Shown here: one piece after another, positions 5,924 through 5,948 of the stretch
How positions within the stretch are numbered: the stretch's first letter is position 1
Layout of the letters: each line of letters opens with the position of its first letter
Source: Gemmatimonadaceae bacterium
Lineage (GTDB): Bacteria > Gemmatimonadota > Gemmatimonadetes > Gemmatimonadales > Gemmatimonadaceae
Reading direction: 5' to 3'
Assembly (NCBI GenBank): GCA_014378185.1
Contig: JACMOE010000106.1
Location: 1 to 5,948, forward strand
DNA length: 5,948 nucleotides
Position numbers and translations under genes: made by a program
Notes under the pieces: generated by a model
What the model saw: the letters and a program-made list of their open reading frames with translations, nothing else
Databases searched by the model: none
What the model was told of the DNA's origin: nothing

Positions 5924-5948
5924 ATTGGCGCGAGGTGCCTGTGAGGGC

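Overview
The window is GC-rich and densely coded, and looks chromosomal. It uses GTG and probably TTG starts, 4-nt start/stop overlaps (GTGA, TTGA) and TGA/TAG stops. The HflX protein and the mix of cell-surface glycan genes suggest a high-GC Gram-negative-type soil or freshwater bacterium. Gemmatimonadota is my best guess, but this is an impression from protein style and not a demonstrated placement.

Layout from left to right. Positions 1-266 hold no gene I can support: a possible terminator hairpin near 21-44, a striking run of G tracts at 87-130 that may be real or may be a sequencing/assembly artefact, and a leader with two competing hairpins before the tRNA. A CAU-anticodon tRNA lies at 267-340; its acceptor stem points to tRNA-Ile2 (lysidine type) more than elongator Met. 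On the + strand follow a polysaccharide deacetylase (402-1124) and a multi-spanning LPG-synthase-TM/UPF0104-type membrane protein (1121-2083), coupled by a GTGA overlap. On the - strand, read from the right edge, are HflX GTPase (4581-5858, start unclear), a GT-B glycosyltransferase (3168-4556) and a second GT4-type glycosyltransferase (2029-3117). The two transcription units converge and their last genes overlap tail to tail by 55 bp; the overlap contains a strong hairpin.

Functionally, the deacetylase, the membrane protein and the two glycosyltransferases form a small surface-glycan or glycolipid locus: sugars are added by the two transferases, an N-acetyl or similar group may be removed by the deacetylase, and the membrane protein may move or handle a lipid-linked product. 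This joint pathway is inference from neighbourhood. HflX is a housekeeping/stress ribosome-splitting GTPase that shares the strand but probably not the pathway.

The two most useful anomalies are gene-integrity problems. The GT4 gene has an in-frame TGA (3136-3138) inside its conserved first strand, with recognisable coding sequence on both sides. HflX lacks any ATG/GTG/TTG upstream of its conserved first strand, although a good ribosome-binding site is present. Each would be explained by a single C/G change, so consensus quality should be checked before biology is invoked. I see no CRISPR array, insertion sequence, phage gene or clearly new system.
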